64,000 bases of DNA from Ichthyocystis sparus (GCF_900078755.1 NZ_FKIH01000010.1), one strand, 5' to 3'. Positions 18,633 through 28,115 are shown, counted from the first letter of the stretch. The notes: generated from the letters alone by a model not told the origin. Program-made: numbers and translations.

Positions 18633-18660
18633 TTGAATTATCATGTTCTTTTGATAATAA
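18633..18660 (+). promoter_or_regulatory. Candidate promoter of tRNA-Leu
   Basis: TTGAAT at 18633 and TAATAA at 18655 are spaced by 16 bases and end 15 bases before the mature tRNA, as expected for a tRNA promoter. Confidence 0.4.
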
Positions 18661-18675
18661 TGATTCCAGTTTGTA

Positions 18676-18762
18676 GCCGAAGTGGTGGAATAGGTAGACG
18701 CGCTGGACTCAAAATCCAGTGCCCGTGAGGGCGTGAGAGTTCGATTCTCTCCTTCGGCACCA
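18676..18762 (+). tRNA. tRNA-Leu, anticodon CAA
   Basis: The acceptor stem GCCGAAG pairs with CTTCGGC and is followed by ACCA, so the CCA end is encoded. The anticodon arm CTGGA-CTCAAAA-TCCAG gives anticodon CAA, reading UUG codons. The long variable arm (GCCCGTGAGGGC) marks a class II tRNA, as Leu tRNAs are, and TTCGATT is the T loop. All four arms can be folded by eye. Confidence 0.95.
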
Positions 18763-18788
18763 TCTTTCTTATTTTATAATATATACAT

Positions 18789-19571
18789 ATGCTAGTTGAC
18801 TCGCACTGCCATATTCATTTTCCTCAGTTCTCGGGCAAGGTTTCTGAGATTGTTGATAACATGCTTTCCACTGGCGTAGTTCACGCGCTTTGTGTTTCTG
18901 TTGATCAAAATGATTATGAAGTTTTACTTGAAACAATAGAACCTTTCCCTTGTTTATCTGCATCTTTTGGTATTCATCCTTTACATAATGCTGAGCTTAT
19001 TTCTGAGGAAGATTTAGCTCTTATGGCTCAAAGGTCCAATCGCGTTGTTGCAATTGGTGAAACGGGCTTAGATTACTATCGCGTTGCCGATAAAGGTGAT
19101 ATTTCTATTCAGCAAGAGATGTTTAGGAGGCACATAAGTGTTGCTAAGAAATTAAAAAAGCCACTTATTGTACATTGTCGTCAAGCTGGATCTGACGTTA
19201 TCCGCATATTAAAGGAGGAGGGCGGCGATGTTGTTGGAGGGGTTATGCACTGCTGTACCGAGTCTGAATCTTTTGTTGAGCAAGCAATGGAGATTTCCTT
19301 CTTTATATCGTATTCTGGTATTGTCACCTTTAAGAATGCACGTGAAGTTCAATCTGTGGCTAAATTGATTCCACTTTCTAGGCTATTGATTGAGACTGAT
19401 TCCCCCTATCTTGCTCCAATTCCATTTCGTGGCTCTACAAATCAGCCCGCATATGTGGCTCATGTTGCACAGAAATTGTCAGAATTAAAGGGTATACCAC
19501 TAGATGAATTGGCTAATGCCACTACTTCTAATTTTTTTAAGCTTTTTAATATCGTTATTACTGAAGACTAA
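18789..19571 (+). CDS. tatD: TatD-family metal-dependent DNase
   Basis: Metal-dependent hydrolase of the amidohydrolase fold; family members show 3'-5' DNA exonuclease activity. 260 residues, the usual length. Motifs: MLVDSHCHIHF (HxH metal ligands), SFGIHPLH, AIGETGLDYYR (the bridging Glu), KPLIVHCRQA, GGVMHCCTE, and LLIETDSPYLAP (catalytic Asp). It belongs to the TatD/YcfH type; which subfamily cannot be decided by eye. No strong ribosome binding site precedes the ATG. It follows tRNA-Leu by 26 bases and may be read from the tRNA promoter. Confidence 0.93.
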   Translation: MLVDSHCHIHFPQFSGKVSEIVDNMLSTGVVHALCVSVDQNDYEVLLETIEPFPCLSASFGIHPLHNAELISEEDLALMAQRSNRVVAIGETGLDYYRVADKGDISIQQEMFRRHISVAKKLKKPLIVHCRQAGSDVIRILKEEGGDVVGGVMHCCTESESFVEQAMEISFFISYSGIVTFKNAREVQSVAKLIPLSRLLIETDSPYLAPIPFRGSTNQPAYVAHVAQKLSELKGIPLDELANATTSNFFKLFNIVITED

Positions 19572-19604
19572 GTGTAGATGATGCCTGATTTTTATTTCGC
19601 TTTA

Positions 19605-19613
19605 TGATATACT
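19605..19613 (+). promoter_or_regulatory. Candidate extended -10 promoter for rpsO
   Basis: TGATATACT (TG, one base, then TATACT) is an extended -10 element about 55 bases before the rpsO start. CTGATT at 19585 could serve as a weak -35 at 17-base spacing. Confidence 0.4.
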
Positions 19614-19668
19614 CTCTCGGTTCGTGTATGTTTTGTTGATTCATTGATTGGTCTGAAAGTGGGGCAAT

Positions 19669-19938
19669 ATGTCTATATCACCTGGTGACAAGTCGGAGGT
19701 TATCTCGAATTTTTCCCGCAAAGAAGGGGATACTGGTTCAACTGAAGTACAGGTTGCTCTTTTGACTGCTCGTATAACGAATCTTATGTCTCATTTCAAA
19801 ATTCACGGAAAGGATTTACATTCCAGGAGAGGTCTACTAAAGTTGGTTTCGCAACGTAGGAGACTACTGGATTATTTAAAGAGAAAAGATTTTGATGGCT
19901 ACAAGTCATTAATTGGAAGATTGGGCTTGCGTAAGTAG
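19669..19938 (+). CDS. rpsO: Ribosomal protein S15
   Basis: Small-subunit protein that binds the 16S rRNA central domain. 89 residues, exactly the usual length. Signatures: GDTGSTEVQVALLTARI, HFKIHGKDLHSRRGLL, the LVSQRRRLLDYL helix and the C-terminal LIGRLGLRK. The rpsO-pnp order is conserved in most proteobacteria. A stem-loop between the two genes may set their relative expression. Confidence 0.98.
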   Translation: MSISPGDKSEVISNFSRKEGDTGSTEVQVALLTARITNLMSHFKIHGKDLHSRRGLLKLVSQRRRLLDYLKRKDFDGYKSLIGRLGLRK

Positions 19939-19969
19939 TAGTAGTTCGTTTTTGAGTTCCTGTTTTCTT

Positions 19970-20001
19970 GGCGGTTCTCGGTTGCGAGCTCCGCCTTTTT
20001 T
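19970..20001 (+). terminator. Rho-independent terminator after rpsO
   Basis: GGCGG and CTCG pair with CGAG and CCGCC (one internal TT/CT mismatch, GTTG loop), followed by six T. It lies 31 bases after the rpsO stop and 49 before pnp, so it would terminate or attenuate rpsO transcription. Confidence 0.8.
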
Positions 20002-20050
20002 GACTTATGCTTGTTTTTAGTTATTCCTTTGTTTATCTGGGAGATTCTGG

Positions 20051-22120
20051 GTGTTAAAAAGAGTTGTTAAAGAATTCCAATATGGAGATCACAAGGTTCG
20101 CCTGGAAACAGGTATGATTGCTCGCCAGGCAGATGGTGCCGTTGTGGTGAATATTGAGGATACTATAGTTTTAGCTACTGTTGTGGCAAAAAAAGAGTTG
20201 TCTGCAGAACAGGGATTTTTCCCTTTGACTGTCGATTACATAGAAAAATCTTATGCTGCAGGTAAAATTCCTGGTGGATTTTTTAAGCGAGAAGGGCGTT
20301 CCGCTGAACGTGAAACATTGGTAGCTCGTCTTATTGATCGACCATTACGTCCTTTGTTCCCAAAGTCCTTCTTCAATGAGGTTCAGGTTGTACTAACTGT
20401 TTTATCTGTTAATCAAGAAATTGACCCAGATGTTCCAGCTATGATCGCCGCCTCTGCAGCTGTTACTCTGTCTGGTATACCCTTCTCCGGGCCAATTGCT
20501 GCGGCAAGAGTTGGCTATGTGGATGGGAAATTTGTTCTTAATCCTTCTATTAGTATCCGCAGGAATTCACGACTTGATCTTATCGTTTCTGGCACTTCAT
20601 CTGCAATTTTGATGGTAGAGTCTGATGCAGATATGTTAAGCGAAGAAATTATGCTAGAAGCTGTTATGTTTGGACATCGTGAGCAGCAGGTTGTAATTAA
20701 ATCTATTTGTGAGCTTGCTAATGAAGTTGGAAATCAAGTTTGGGATTGGGTTGAGCCAGAAGACGATTTAAAGCTCAAGGAAGATGTGGAGAAAATTGCT
20801 CGTAAAAGTTTGGAAAATGCTTATCGTATCCGTGATAAAAAGGCGCGTAATCTTGCAATTGACAAGTCTTTTTCTGATGTTCTTGAAAAATTACTTCCTG
20901 AAGGACACAAAGAATCACTTCTGAAGTCTGTATTTTTTATTCTTGAGTATTCTATAGTTAGGACTGCCATTCTTTCTGGTGAACCTAGGATAGATGGACG
21001 CGATACTCGTACTGTTCGCCCGTTAGATATAAAAACTAGTATTTTGCCTAGAGCTCATGGATCTGCTCTTTTCACACGAGGTGAAACTCAGGCTCTTGCT
21101 GTAACTACTTTAGGTACTGAAAGTGATGCTCAGGTTGTGGACGGTTTAGTAGGAGATACTAGGGAAAGCTTTATCCTTCATTACAATATGCCCGGTTATG
21201 CTACTGGGGAAGTTGGTCGTATGGGAGCGCCAAAGAGGCGCGAGATTGGGCATGGCCGTTTAGCAAGGAGGGCTTTGGCTGCTGTTGTTCCTAGTAAGAA
21301 AGATTTTCCCTACACCATAAGGCTTGTATCTGAAATTACTGAATCTAATGGTTCTTCCTCCATGGCTTCTGTTTGTGCGGGTTGTCTTTCCTTAATGGAT
21401 GCGGGTGTTCCGTTGGCTTCGCATGTCGCAGGCGTTGCTATGGGTCTGATTAAAGAAGGTAACTGTTTTGCTATTCTTACCGATATCATAGCTGATGAAG
21501 ATCACTTAGGGGATATGGATTTCAAAGTTGCTGGAACTGAATTAGGGATTACAGCTTTGCAAATGGACATAAAGATAGATGGCATAACTGAAGAAATTAT
21601 GCACATTGCTCTGTTACAGGCTAAAGAAGGAAGATTGCATATACTAAGTGCCATGAAGAATGCTCTTTCTTCTGCCCGTATGGATTTATCAGCTTTTGCC
21701 CCTCGTATTTCTTGCATACACATAAATCCTGAAAAAATACATCTACTAATTGGTAAGGGTGGGGGGACCATAAAAAACCTAACAGAGGAAACTAGGACTT
21801 CCATAGATATAAAGGATGATGGCACGGTTAGTGTTGCTTCATCTGACTTGTCTTGTGTTGAAGAAGCCGTTAGACGTATCCAAATACTTACCGCTGAAAT
21901 TGTTGTCGGTAAAACTTATGATGGCAAGGTGTCACGTGTTCTTGATTTTGGTGTAATTGTTGATATTCTTCCGGGGCGAGATGGTTTGTTGCACATTAGC
22001 CAGATGGTAAGGGATAAGAGCCAAAAAATTAGTGATATTTATTCTGAAGGTCAGATTATTTCTGTGAAGGTGATTGGTCTAGATGATCGGGGTCGTCCTC
22101 GTCTATCTTTGAAATTGTGA
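20051..22120 (+). CDS. pnp: Polynucleotide phosphorylase
   Basis: Phosphate-dependent 3'-5' exoribonuclease and degradosome component. 689 residues. Two RNase PH domains: the first has GKIPGGFFKREGR and LIDRPLRPLFPKSF; the second has RIDGRDTRTVRPLDI, HGSALFTRGETQ and the catalytic region SNGSSSMASVCAG with DAGVPLASHVAG and DHLGDMDFKVAGT. A KH domain (LIGKGGGTIKNL) and an S1 domain (GRDGLLHISQM) complete it. The start is GTG at 20051, giving the usual N-terminus with ETGMIARQADGAV; GGGAG lies upstream. Confidence 0.98.
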   Translation: MLKRVVKEFQYGDHKVRLETGMIARQADGAVVVNIEDTIVLATVVAKKELSAEQGFFPLTVDYIEKSYAAGKIPGGFFKREGRSAERETLVARLIDRPLRPLFPKSFFNEVQVVLTVLSVNQEIDPDVPAMIAASAAVTLSGIPFSGPIAAARVGYVDGKFVLNPSISIRRNSRLDLIVSGTSSAILMVESDADMLSEEIMLEAVMFGHREQQVVIKSICELANEVGNQVWDWVEPEDDLKLKEDVEKIARKSLENAYRIRDKKARNLAIDKSFSDVLEKLLPEGHKESLLKSVFFILEYSIVRTAILSGEPRIDGRDTRTVRPLDIKTSILPRAHGSALFTRGETQALAVTTLGTESDAQVVDGLVGDTRESFILHYNMPGYATGEVGRMGAPKRREIGHGRLARRALAAVVPSKKDFPYTIRLVSEITESNGSSSMASVCAGCLSLMDAGVPLASHVAGVAMGLIKEGNCFAILTDIIADEDHLGDMDFKVAGTELGITALQMDIKIDGITEEIMHIALLQAKEGRLHILSAMKNALSSARMDLSAFAPRISCIHINPEKIHLLIGKGGGTIKNLTEETRTSIDIKDDGTVSVASSDLSCVEEAVRRIQILTAEIVVGKTYDGKVSRVLDFGVIVDILPGRDGLLHISQMVRDKSQKISDIYSEGQIISVKVIGLDDRGRPRLSLKL

Positions 22121-22233
22121 TTATTTGTTTTTTAAAATGGGCCGTTAACGCATGGGTGTGGTGTTTTCTTCACATGCCGGGAAATACCTGGTTCGGTTGA
22201 GTCTTTACTCCACGCTGTTGCTTCTTTCAGTTT

Positions 22234-22261
22234 TTGGGATTGTTGTCTCTTGTGTTACAAT
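22234..22261 (+). promoter_or_regulatory. Candidate promoter for the rimP-nusA-infB operon
   Basis: TTGGGA at 22234 and TACAAT at 22256, spacer 16 bases, about 45 bases before rimP. It is in the 186-base gap after pnp where an operon promoter is expected. Confidence 0.35.
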
Positions 22262-22306
22262 CCCTTGCCGTTGGCTCTTTTGGGGTTGTTCTCTTCTGTG
22301 TTGCTT

Positions 22307-22756
22307 ATGGATGATTTTTTGCCTTGGCTGGAGATGACGCTGTCTGGCTTAGGGTACGAGTTGGTGGATTTTGAGTTATCCCCCGGGGGACTTATTCGCT
22401 TGTTTATTGATCACAAAAATGGCGTTTCTATTGGTGATTGTGCGCGGGTTAGCAGGCACTTATCGAAGGCATTTGCTGTTAAGGGTGTGGAATACGATAA
22501 TCTTGAGGTTTCATCTCCTGGCTTGAATCGAGCACTTAAAAAGGCGGCTGATTTTGATCGCTTCAAGAACCATGAAGTTAAGGTTGTACTTTCCCAACCG
22601 ATAGTTGTAGGCGATCTAGTTTTTTCTAAAACTGTTGTGGGTTTGCTTCTTGCTTTTGATCAAGCTAAGAATGAGATGACATTTTTAGTTAATGATTGTG
22701 AGGTTACTCTTTCTTTAGATAAGACAAGGAAGGTTTGTTTGGTGTCAAAGTTTTGA
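22307..22756 (+). CDS. rimP: RimP, ribosome maturation factor
   Basis: Needed for assembly of the 30S subunit. 149 residues. Family features: LGYELVDFELSPGGLIRLFI, GVSIGDCARVSRHLSKAF, and the signature LEVSSPGLNRALKKAADFDR; the C-terminal SH3-like domain follows. ATG at 22307 gives the usual N-terminal length; the frame is open to 22250, and a GTG two codons before this ATG cannot be excluded. First gene of the operon that continues with nusA, infB, rbfA and truB, an order conserved across proteobacteria. Confidence 0.92.
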   Translation: MDDFLPWLEMTLSGLGYELVDFELSPGGLIRLFIDHKNGVSIGDCARVSRHLSKAFAVKGVEYDNLEVSSPGLNRALKKAADFDRFKNHEVKVVLSQPIVVGDLVFSKTVVGLLLAFDQAKNEMTFLVNDCEVTLSLDKTRKVCLVSKF

Positions 22757-22796
22757 AAGGCAACTTTTTAGATTTGGCACTGTCCTAGGGGGCTAG

Positions 22797-24269
22797 ATGA
22801 GTCGAGATTTGTTGTTGATTGTTGATGTTCTCGCGCGCGAGAAAAATGTTGATAAGGACATTGTTTTTGTTGCCGTAGAGTCTGCCTTGGCTTCGGCTAC
22901 GAAGAAGAATTTTCGTAACGAAGTTAGTGTTAGGGTTTCTGTTGATCGAGAAACCGGTGAATATCGTACCTTCCGTTATTGGGAAATAGTTTCCGATGAG
23001 GACCTTGATGATCCATCCCATCAAATTCAGTTTTCTCAGGCCCTTCTTAAGGATCCTAGCGCTGCTGTAGGAGGCCACATAGAGGAGGAAATTCCCTCTG
23101 TAGAGCTTGGACGCGTGGGAGCTCAAGCGGCTAGGCAGGTTATTGTTCAGAGGATTCGTGATGCCGAACGGGAACAAATACTAAATGACTTTTTGCGTAG
23201 AACTGATAAGTTAGTCAGTGCTGTTGTAAAGCGTGTTGATCGCACCCAAGCTATAGTTGATTGTGGTCGTGTTGAGGCTGTACTTAGGCGCGAACATATG
23301 ATACCTAAAGAGAATTTAAGAGTTGGTGATCGTATACGTGCGTATTTGTATCGGGTTGACTCGTCGGCTCGTGGGCATCAGATAGAGCTATCTCGTACAG
23401 CCCCTGAACTTATTATTAAGTTGTTTGCTTTGTATGTTCCCGAGATTAGTGAGGGCACTATTGAGATTAAGAGTGCCGTTCGAGATCCGGGGTTGCGCGC
23501 TAAAATTGCTGTGAAGAGTTACGATCAGCGCATTGATCCGATTGGTACATGTGTTGGGATACGCGGTTCTCGTGTTCAATCTGTTACTCAGGAGTTATTG
23601 GGTGAGAGAGTAGATATAGTAATATGGTCCCCAGAGCCGGCGCGGTTTGTAATTAATGCCTTGGCTCCGGCAGAGGTAAGTAGCATAGTAGTTGATGAAG
23701 AAAATGCTTCTATGGATGTTGTTGTCGACGAAGATAACTTAGCAATAGCCATTGGGGCCAAGGGACAAAATGTTCGTCTTGCTTCTGAGCTTACTGGGTG
23801 GACTATAAATCTTATGACACTTGAGGAAAAAGAGAAGAAAGGAGAGGAGGAGCTTCTTCGCCTGAGAGAATTGTTTACTAGCAGCTTAGGTGTTGATAGT
23901 GATATTGCTGATGTTTTTATTCGCGAGGGTTTTGTGACGGTGGAGGAGGTGGCATATATTCCTCTTAATGAATTACTTGAGATTTTTGATCTTGAAGAGA
24001 AATTGCTTGAAGGGATTAGGTCGCGTGCCCATAATTTTTTACTTACTCAGGCCATAGCTGCAGAACAGAAGATGGGTGCTGTTTCTGAAGATCTTCTTTC
24101 ACTTGAAGGTATTGATAGTGGGTTATTGTCTCTTCTTGTATCACACGATATTTTAGACAGGGAGTCTCTTGCTGAATTATCTGTTGATGAGCTTGTTGAG
24201 ATAGTTAACATTGATGAAAAACGTGCAAGTGATATCATCGTACGGGCACGTGCGCATTGGTTCGATTAG
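22797..24269 (+). CDS. nusA: NusA, transcription elongation/termination factor
   Basis: Binds RNA polymerase and nascent RNA; acts in pausing, termination and antitermination. 490 residues, as in other proteobacteria. In order: N-terminal polymerase-binding domain (LLLIVDVLAREKNVDKD), S1 domain (about 135-200), two KH domains with DPIGTCVGIRGSRVQ and AIAIGAKGQNVRLASEL, and two C-terminal acidic helix-hairpin repeats (LEEKLLEGIRSRA and IDEKRASDIIVRARA). AGGGGG precedes the ATG. Downstream of rimP by 40 bases. Confidence 0.97.
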   Translation: MSRDLLLIVDVLAREKNVDKDIVFVAVESALASATKKNFRNEVSVRVSVDRETGEYRTFRYWEIVSDEDLDDPSHQIQFSQALLKDPSAAVGGHIEEEIPSVELGRVGAQAARQVIVQRIRDAEREQILNDFLRRTDKLVSAVVKRVDRTQAIVDCGRVEAVLRREHMIPKENLRVGDRIRAYLYRVDSSARGHQIELSRTAPELIIKLFALYVPEISEGTIEIKSAVRDPGLRAKIAVKSYDQRIDPIGTCVGIRGSRVQSVTQELLGERVDIVIWSPEPARFVINALAPAEVSSIVVDEENASMDVVVDEDNLAIAIGAKGQNVRLASELTGWTINLMTLEEKEKKGEEELLRLRELFTSSLGVDSDIADVFIREGFVTVEEVAYIPLNELLEIFDLEEKLLEGIRSRAHNFLLTQAIAAEQKMGAVSEDLLSLEGIDSGLLSLLVSHDILDRESLAELSVDELVEIVNIDEKRASDIIVRARAHWFD

Positions 24270-24293
24270 ATTTACCATTTAAAGGTTTTGTGC

Positions 24294-26969
24294 ATGTCAA
24301 GTTTGAGTGTCAGTGATTTTGCCACTGAACTGAATGTCTCCGTCACTGTTTTGTTGGATCAGTTCAGTGCGGCTGGCGTAATGAAGAATTCTCCATCCGA
24401 AACTGTTAGTGCTGAGGATAAAGCGCTTCTTTTGTCTTATTTGCGAAGGTCTCATGGCAGCTCTGGTTCTTCCTCTCGTATCACTTTGACTCGTCGTGAG
24501 ACGAGTAAGATACAAAAGTCATACCCTATGGGTAGGGAGAGAACTATTCCTGTCGAGGTTAGGCGGCGGCGCGTTCTTTTAAAGCCGCCTGCTGCTTCTG
24601 AAATTGTTCCGACAAGGGAAGAAGTCTCCTTGTCTCCATCAATCGAGGCAGAGCTAGGTGCTGGTTTGTCAGCTTCTTCTAAAGCGGATCACGATTCTGT
24701 ATTGCCTGTTGATATAGACTCCTTCCCAATTACTGGGTCTGAGGTTATTGATGGTAAGGAGGTCCAATCTTTTTCTCCTTCTTCCAAGGTGGTAGAAATT
24801 CCTTCTAACATCCAAGTCAGGTCTGTTGCTCAAGATACTCCTCCTACTGCTAAGGAGTTTGTTTCCACTCCTTCTGCTCCTGTTTTTGATGAAACTCCTA
24901 AACCTAAGACTAAAGCTAAGCCTGCTGCTGCAAATGCAGATTCTTCCTCCTCCAAGAAGGACAGGTTTTCAACTTCAAAGAATCGTCAAGATGCTGCCCC
25001 TGCTTCTCGTCCGGCGAAGAGATCTAAGAGATCTTCTCATTCTGATCATGATGAATCTTCACCTGCTCGGCGTTCTGGTATAAAGGTTATGGGGATTCTT
25101 GATCCCGATTCTGCTGAGAGTTGGCATGTTAAGAAACATCACTCACGCAAAAAATTGACTAATAAGGATCATGGAGTGTTTCATGTGCCTACTGAACCTG
25201 TGGTTAGGGATGTGTATGTGCCTGAAACTATTTCTGTTTCTGATCTAGCCAAAAAAATGGCGGTTAAGGCTACTGATGTTATAAAGTCCCTGATGAAAAA
25301 CGGGGTTATGGTAACTATAAATCAGATTATTGATCAAGAAACTGCAATGATAATTGTAGAAGAGATGGGACATACCGCCATTGTTGCAACCCTGGATGAT
25401 CCAGATTCTTATCTTGCAAATCTTGCTTCTTCTAAAAATATTGAGAAACACCGTCGTCCACCAGTTGTTACAGTTATGGGCCATGTTGATCATGGTAAAA
25501 CTTCTCTGTTGGATTATGTGCGCTCCTCTAATGTTGTGGTGGGTGAATCTGGTGGCATAACTCAGCATATTGGAGCTTGCTATGTTGAGACTCCCCTTGG
25601 TGCAATTACCTTCTTGGATACTCCTGGCCATGAAGCATTTACCGCTATGCGTGCTCGTGGTGTTAAAGCTACAGATGTGGTTATTTTAGTGGTTGCTGCA
25701 GATGATGGGCCTATGCCTCAGACTATTGAGGCTATCAATCATGCCAGAGCCGCTAATGTTCCTATGGTTGTTGCTGTAAATAAGATTGATAAGCCAGATG
25801 CCAATCCAGAGAAGATTCGTCAGGATCTATTGCAATACGGACTTGTTTCGGAACAATTTGGTGGGGATGTTATATTTGTTAATGTTTCTGCTAAAACTGG
25901 TGATGGTATTGATCAGCTGCTGGAGTCTGTGTTGCTTCAAGCAGAAGTATTGGATTTAAAGGCTTCTCACTCTGGCCTTGCTAGTGGCGTAGTCGTAGAA
26001 GCTAGGCTTGATAAGGGTAGGGGACCAGTTGCTACTATACTAGTACAGTCGGGATTTCTTTCTCAAGGCGATGCTCTTGTTGCTGGTGAATCGTTTGGGC
26101 GTATTCGTAGCATGGTTGATCATCGCGGGGTGGCAGTGAAGGTTGCTGGTCCTTCTATGCCAGTCGAGATTCATGGCCTTTCTGAGTTGCCTGCAGTTGG
26201 GGTAGAAGCGTTTGTACTAGAAAGCGATCGTAAGGCTAGGGAAATTGCCCTGTTTCGTAAAGGTAAATTTAGGGAACTCAAACTTGCGCGTCGTGCTGCT
26301 TCTGTTAAAACTGATTCAGAGCTTGTTTTTTCTCAAGGTGATACTTCGGCTGCCAAAGTTTTATCAATTGTTATAAAAGCTGATGTTCAGGGTTCACAAG
26401 AAGTTTTGGCGCAGTCCCTACAAAAGCTTTCTACTCACGAAGTGCGTATCAATATAGTACATGCCGCAGCTGGAATAGTTACTGATTCTGACGTTAATTT
26501 GGCCTCCGCCTCCAAAGCTATTCTTATAGCTTTTAACACTCGTTTTGACCTATCAGCAAAGAGGTTGGCTGAAAGCTACTCTGTTGTTGTTATATCCCAT
26601 AACGTTATCTATTCCATAATTGATCAAATACGCTCTGTTATGACAGGTCTTCTTTCTCCGGAGAAAAAGGAACGTATACTTGGTCACTTTGAAATTCGCC
26701 AGGTTTTTTCTCTCGGTCGGGGAGGTGTGGTCTGTGGTGTTTTTGTTATAGATGGAATGCTGAAACGTGGTTCTAAGGTACGTGTGTTTAGGCAAGATAA
26801 TCTAATTTTTGATGGTGAGATTTTATCTTTAAAGCGCTTCAAAGATGATGTTAAAGAGGTTCGTGCAGGCTTTGAGTGTGGTGTATCAATAAAAGATTTT
26901 TCTGATCTTCAGGAAAATGATTTAGTTGAGGTTTATGATTTTGAAGAGATTATTAGAACAGAGCTATGA
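24294..26969 (+). CDS. infB: Translation initiation factor IF-2
   Basis: GTPase that brings initiator fMet-tRNA to the ribosome. 891 residues. A small N-terminal domain (SVSDFATELNVSVTVLLDQF), a long Ser/Lys/Pro-rich linker (about 60-300) and a second IF2-N domain (SVSDLAKKMAVKATDVIKSL) precede the G domain: GHVDHGKTSL (G1), GGITQHIGA (G2), DTPGHEAF (G3), NKIDKPDA (G4), SAKTGDGI (G5). The C-terminal domains bind fMet-tRNA. ATG at 24294 is chosen over the TTG two codons upstream; AAAGG lies 8 bases before it. The stop overlaps the rbfA start as ATGA. Confidence 0.97.
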   Translation: MSSLSVSDFATELNVSVTVLLDQFSAAGVMKNSPSETVSAEDKALLLSYLRRSHGSSGSSSRITLTRRETSKIQKSYPMGRERTIPVEVRRRRVLLKPPAASEIVPTREEVSLSPSIEAELGAGLSASSKADHDSVLPVDIDSFPITGSEVIDGKEVQSFSPSSKVVEIPSNIQVRSVAQDTPPTAKEFVSTPSAPVFDETPKPKTKAKPAAANADSSSSKKDRFSTSKNRQDAAPASRPAKRSKRSSHSDHDESSPARRSGIKVMGILDPDSAESWHVKKHHSRKKLTNKDHGVFHVPTEPVVRDVYVPETISVSDLAKKMAVKATDVIKSLMKNGVMVTINQIIDQETAMIIVEEMGHTAIVATLDDPDSYLANLASSKNIEKHRRPPVVTVMGHVDHGKTSLLDYVRSSNVVVGESGGITQHIGACYVETPLGAITFLDTPGHEAFTAMRARGVKATDVVILVVAADDGPMPQTIEAINHARAANVPMVVAVNKIDKPDANPEKIRQDLLQYGLVSEQFGGDVIFVNVSAKTGDGIDQLLESVLLQAEVLDLKASHSGLASGVVVEARLDKGRGPVATILVQSGFLSQGDALVAGESFGRIRSMVDHRGVAVKVAGPSMPVEIHGLSELPAVGVEAFVLESDRKAREIALFRKGKFRELKLARRAASVKTDSELVFSQGDTSAAKVLSIVIKADVQGSQEVLAQSLQKLSTHEVRINIVHAAAGIVTDSDVNLASASKAILIAFNTRFDLSAKRLAESYSVVVISHNVIYSIIDQIRSVMTGLLSPEKKERILGHFEIRQVFSLGRGGVVCGVFVIDGMLKRGSKVRVFRQDNLIFDGEILSLKRFKDDVKEVRAGFECGVSIKDFSDLQENDLVEVYDFEEIIRTEL

Positions 26970-27358
26970 AAAAAAAACTAAAATCTAAGTGCCCCAGTAG
27001 ACGTTGTTTGCAGGTCGCTGACCAGATTAGGGATGAGTTATCCAGGCTAGTGCGTCTTTCTGTTAAGAATCCTGATGTTCCTTCTTTGACGATAACTCAT
27101 GTCTTATTGGCCCCTGATTTTTTGTCAGCTAAGGTTTTTTTTGTTCCTCTAGGAGGATGTAGAAATAACGATTCACGCTGTGAGGATGTACGCTCCATTC
27201 TAGATTCTTACTCCGGTTTTTTGCGTGCACAGCTCTACCGGAACTTGAGAATAAAAAATGCTCCGATGCTTGCTTTCGTCTACGATGATCTATTTGATAA
27301 GGCTGATCGTATGTCTGTACTCATAAATCATGCGATGTCATTGTGTACAGATGATTAA
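26966..27358 (+). CDS. rbfA: RbfA, ribosome-binding factor A
   Basis: 30S assembly factor with a KH-like fold. 130 residues. Features: RRCLQVADQIRDELSRLV at the N-terminus, DPxxxSLTITHV-type strand (NPDVPSLTITHVLLAPD), and a C-terminal region ending in FVYDDLFDKADRMSVLI, matching the family's conserved FxxDxxxxxxxxI pattern. Its start overlaps infB by 4 bases and its end overlaps truB, so translation of the three is probably coupled. Confidence 0.93.
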   Translation: MKKKLKSKCPSRRCLQVADQIRDELSRLVRLSVKNPDVPSLTITHVLLAPDFLSAKVFFVPLGGCRNNDSRCEDVRSILDSYSGFLRAQLYRNLRIKNAPMLAFVYDDLFDKADRMSVLINHAMSLCTDD

Positions 27359-28115
27359 TAAATTCTCCTCTACTACTAAGAGTATGGATGCACTGGATGG
27401 TGTTCTTCTGTTAAATAAACCGGTCGGGTTTACTTCTAATGATGCTGTGCAGCGTGTAAAGCATTTGTTTTGTGCCAAAAAAGTTGGACATACAGGTACT
27501 CTTGATCCCCTTGCCTCTGGTTTGATGTTAATTTGTTTTGGAAGATGTACCAAACTTTTTGATACGCTTGTTTCCTCTCAAAAGGGCTATTGGGCTAGGG
27601 TGATTTTAGGAGAAAAAAGAACAACCGGAGATGGAGAAGGTGAAATTGAAGCAGTCTCATCTCGTGAACCTACATTTAGCGAAGTAGAAGATGCTGTATA
27701 TTCTTTTTTAGGTGCAATAGAGCAGATACCTCCAGCGTATTCGGCAATAAGGATTGGTGGGGTACGTATGTATAGCTTGGCCAGGCGGGGTGTGACTGTA
27801 CCTAGACAACGTCGTACTTGCACGATAACCGGAATAGCTCTGTTAGGATATAGTTACCCGGCAATAGATATAAGGGTCTATTGCAGTAAAGGTACCTATA
27901 TAAGAACTTTAGCAGAAAATATAGGTGCATCTCTTGGATGCTGCTCCTACTTGGGACAACTGATACGTACGATGGTTGGTCGCTATCACGTAAATGACGC
28001 TACTCACATACGTGATATACAGGAGTTGCCGCTTGTACAACGACGTGAGTTGCTATTGTTACCGTCCTACCGTCATCCTATTGGAAGAACCGTCCTATAT
28101 CCGCAGTCTACATAG
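27351..28115 (+). CDS. truB: TruB, tRNA pseudouridine-55 synthase
   Basis: Makes the universal pseudouridine at position 55 in the T loop of tRNAs. Motifs: DGVLLLNKPVGFTSNDAVQ, KKVGHTGTLDPLASGLM (catalytic Asp in TLDP), QIPPAYSAIRIGG, RMYSLARRG and KGTYIRTLAENIG. At about 254 residues it is shorter than the 300-plus residues of E. coli TruB; the C-terminal part is abbreviated. The start is uncertain: ATG at 27351 overlaps the end of rbfA, and ATG at 27384 would also keep the catalytic domain. The 3' end overlaps fabI, on the other strand, by 43 bases. Confidence 0.93.
   Translation: MINKFSSTTKSMDALDGVLLLNKPVGFTSNDAVQRVKHLFCAKKVGHTGTLDPLASGLMLICFGRCTKLFDTLVSSQKGYWARVILGEKRTTGDGEGEIEAVSSREPTFSEVEDAVYSFLGAIEQIPPAYSAIRIGGVRMYSLARRGVTVPRQRRTCTITGIALLGYSYPAIDIRVYCSKGTYIRTLAENIGASLGCCSYLGQLIRTMVGRYHVNDATHIRDIQELPLVQRRELLLLPSYRHPIGRTVLYPQST

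Noticed and set aside
22152..22337. 61-codon hydrophobic frame between pnp and rimP
   Set aside because: It overlaps the candidate promoter and the rimP start in another frame; no ribosome binding site or family match.
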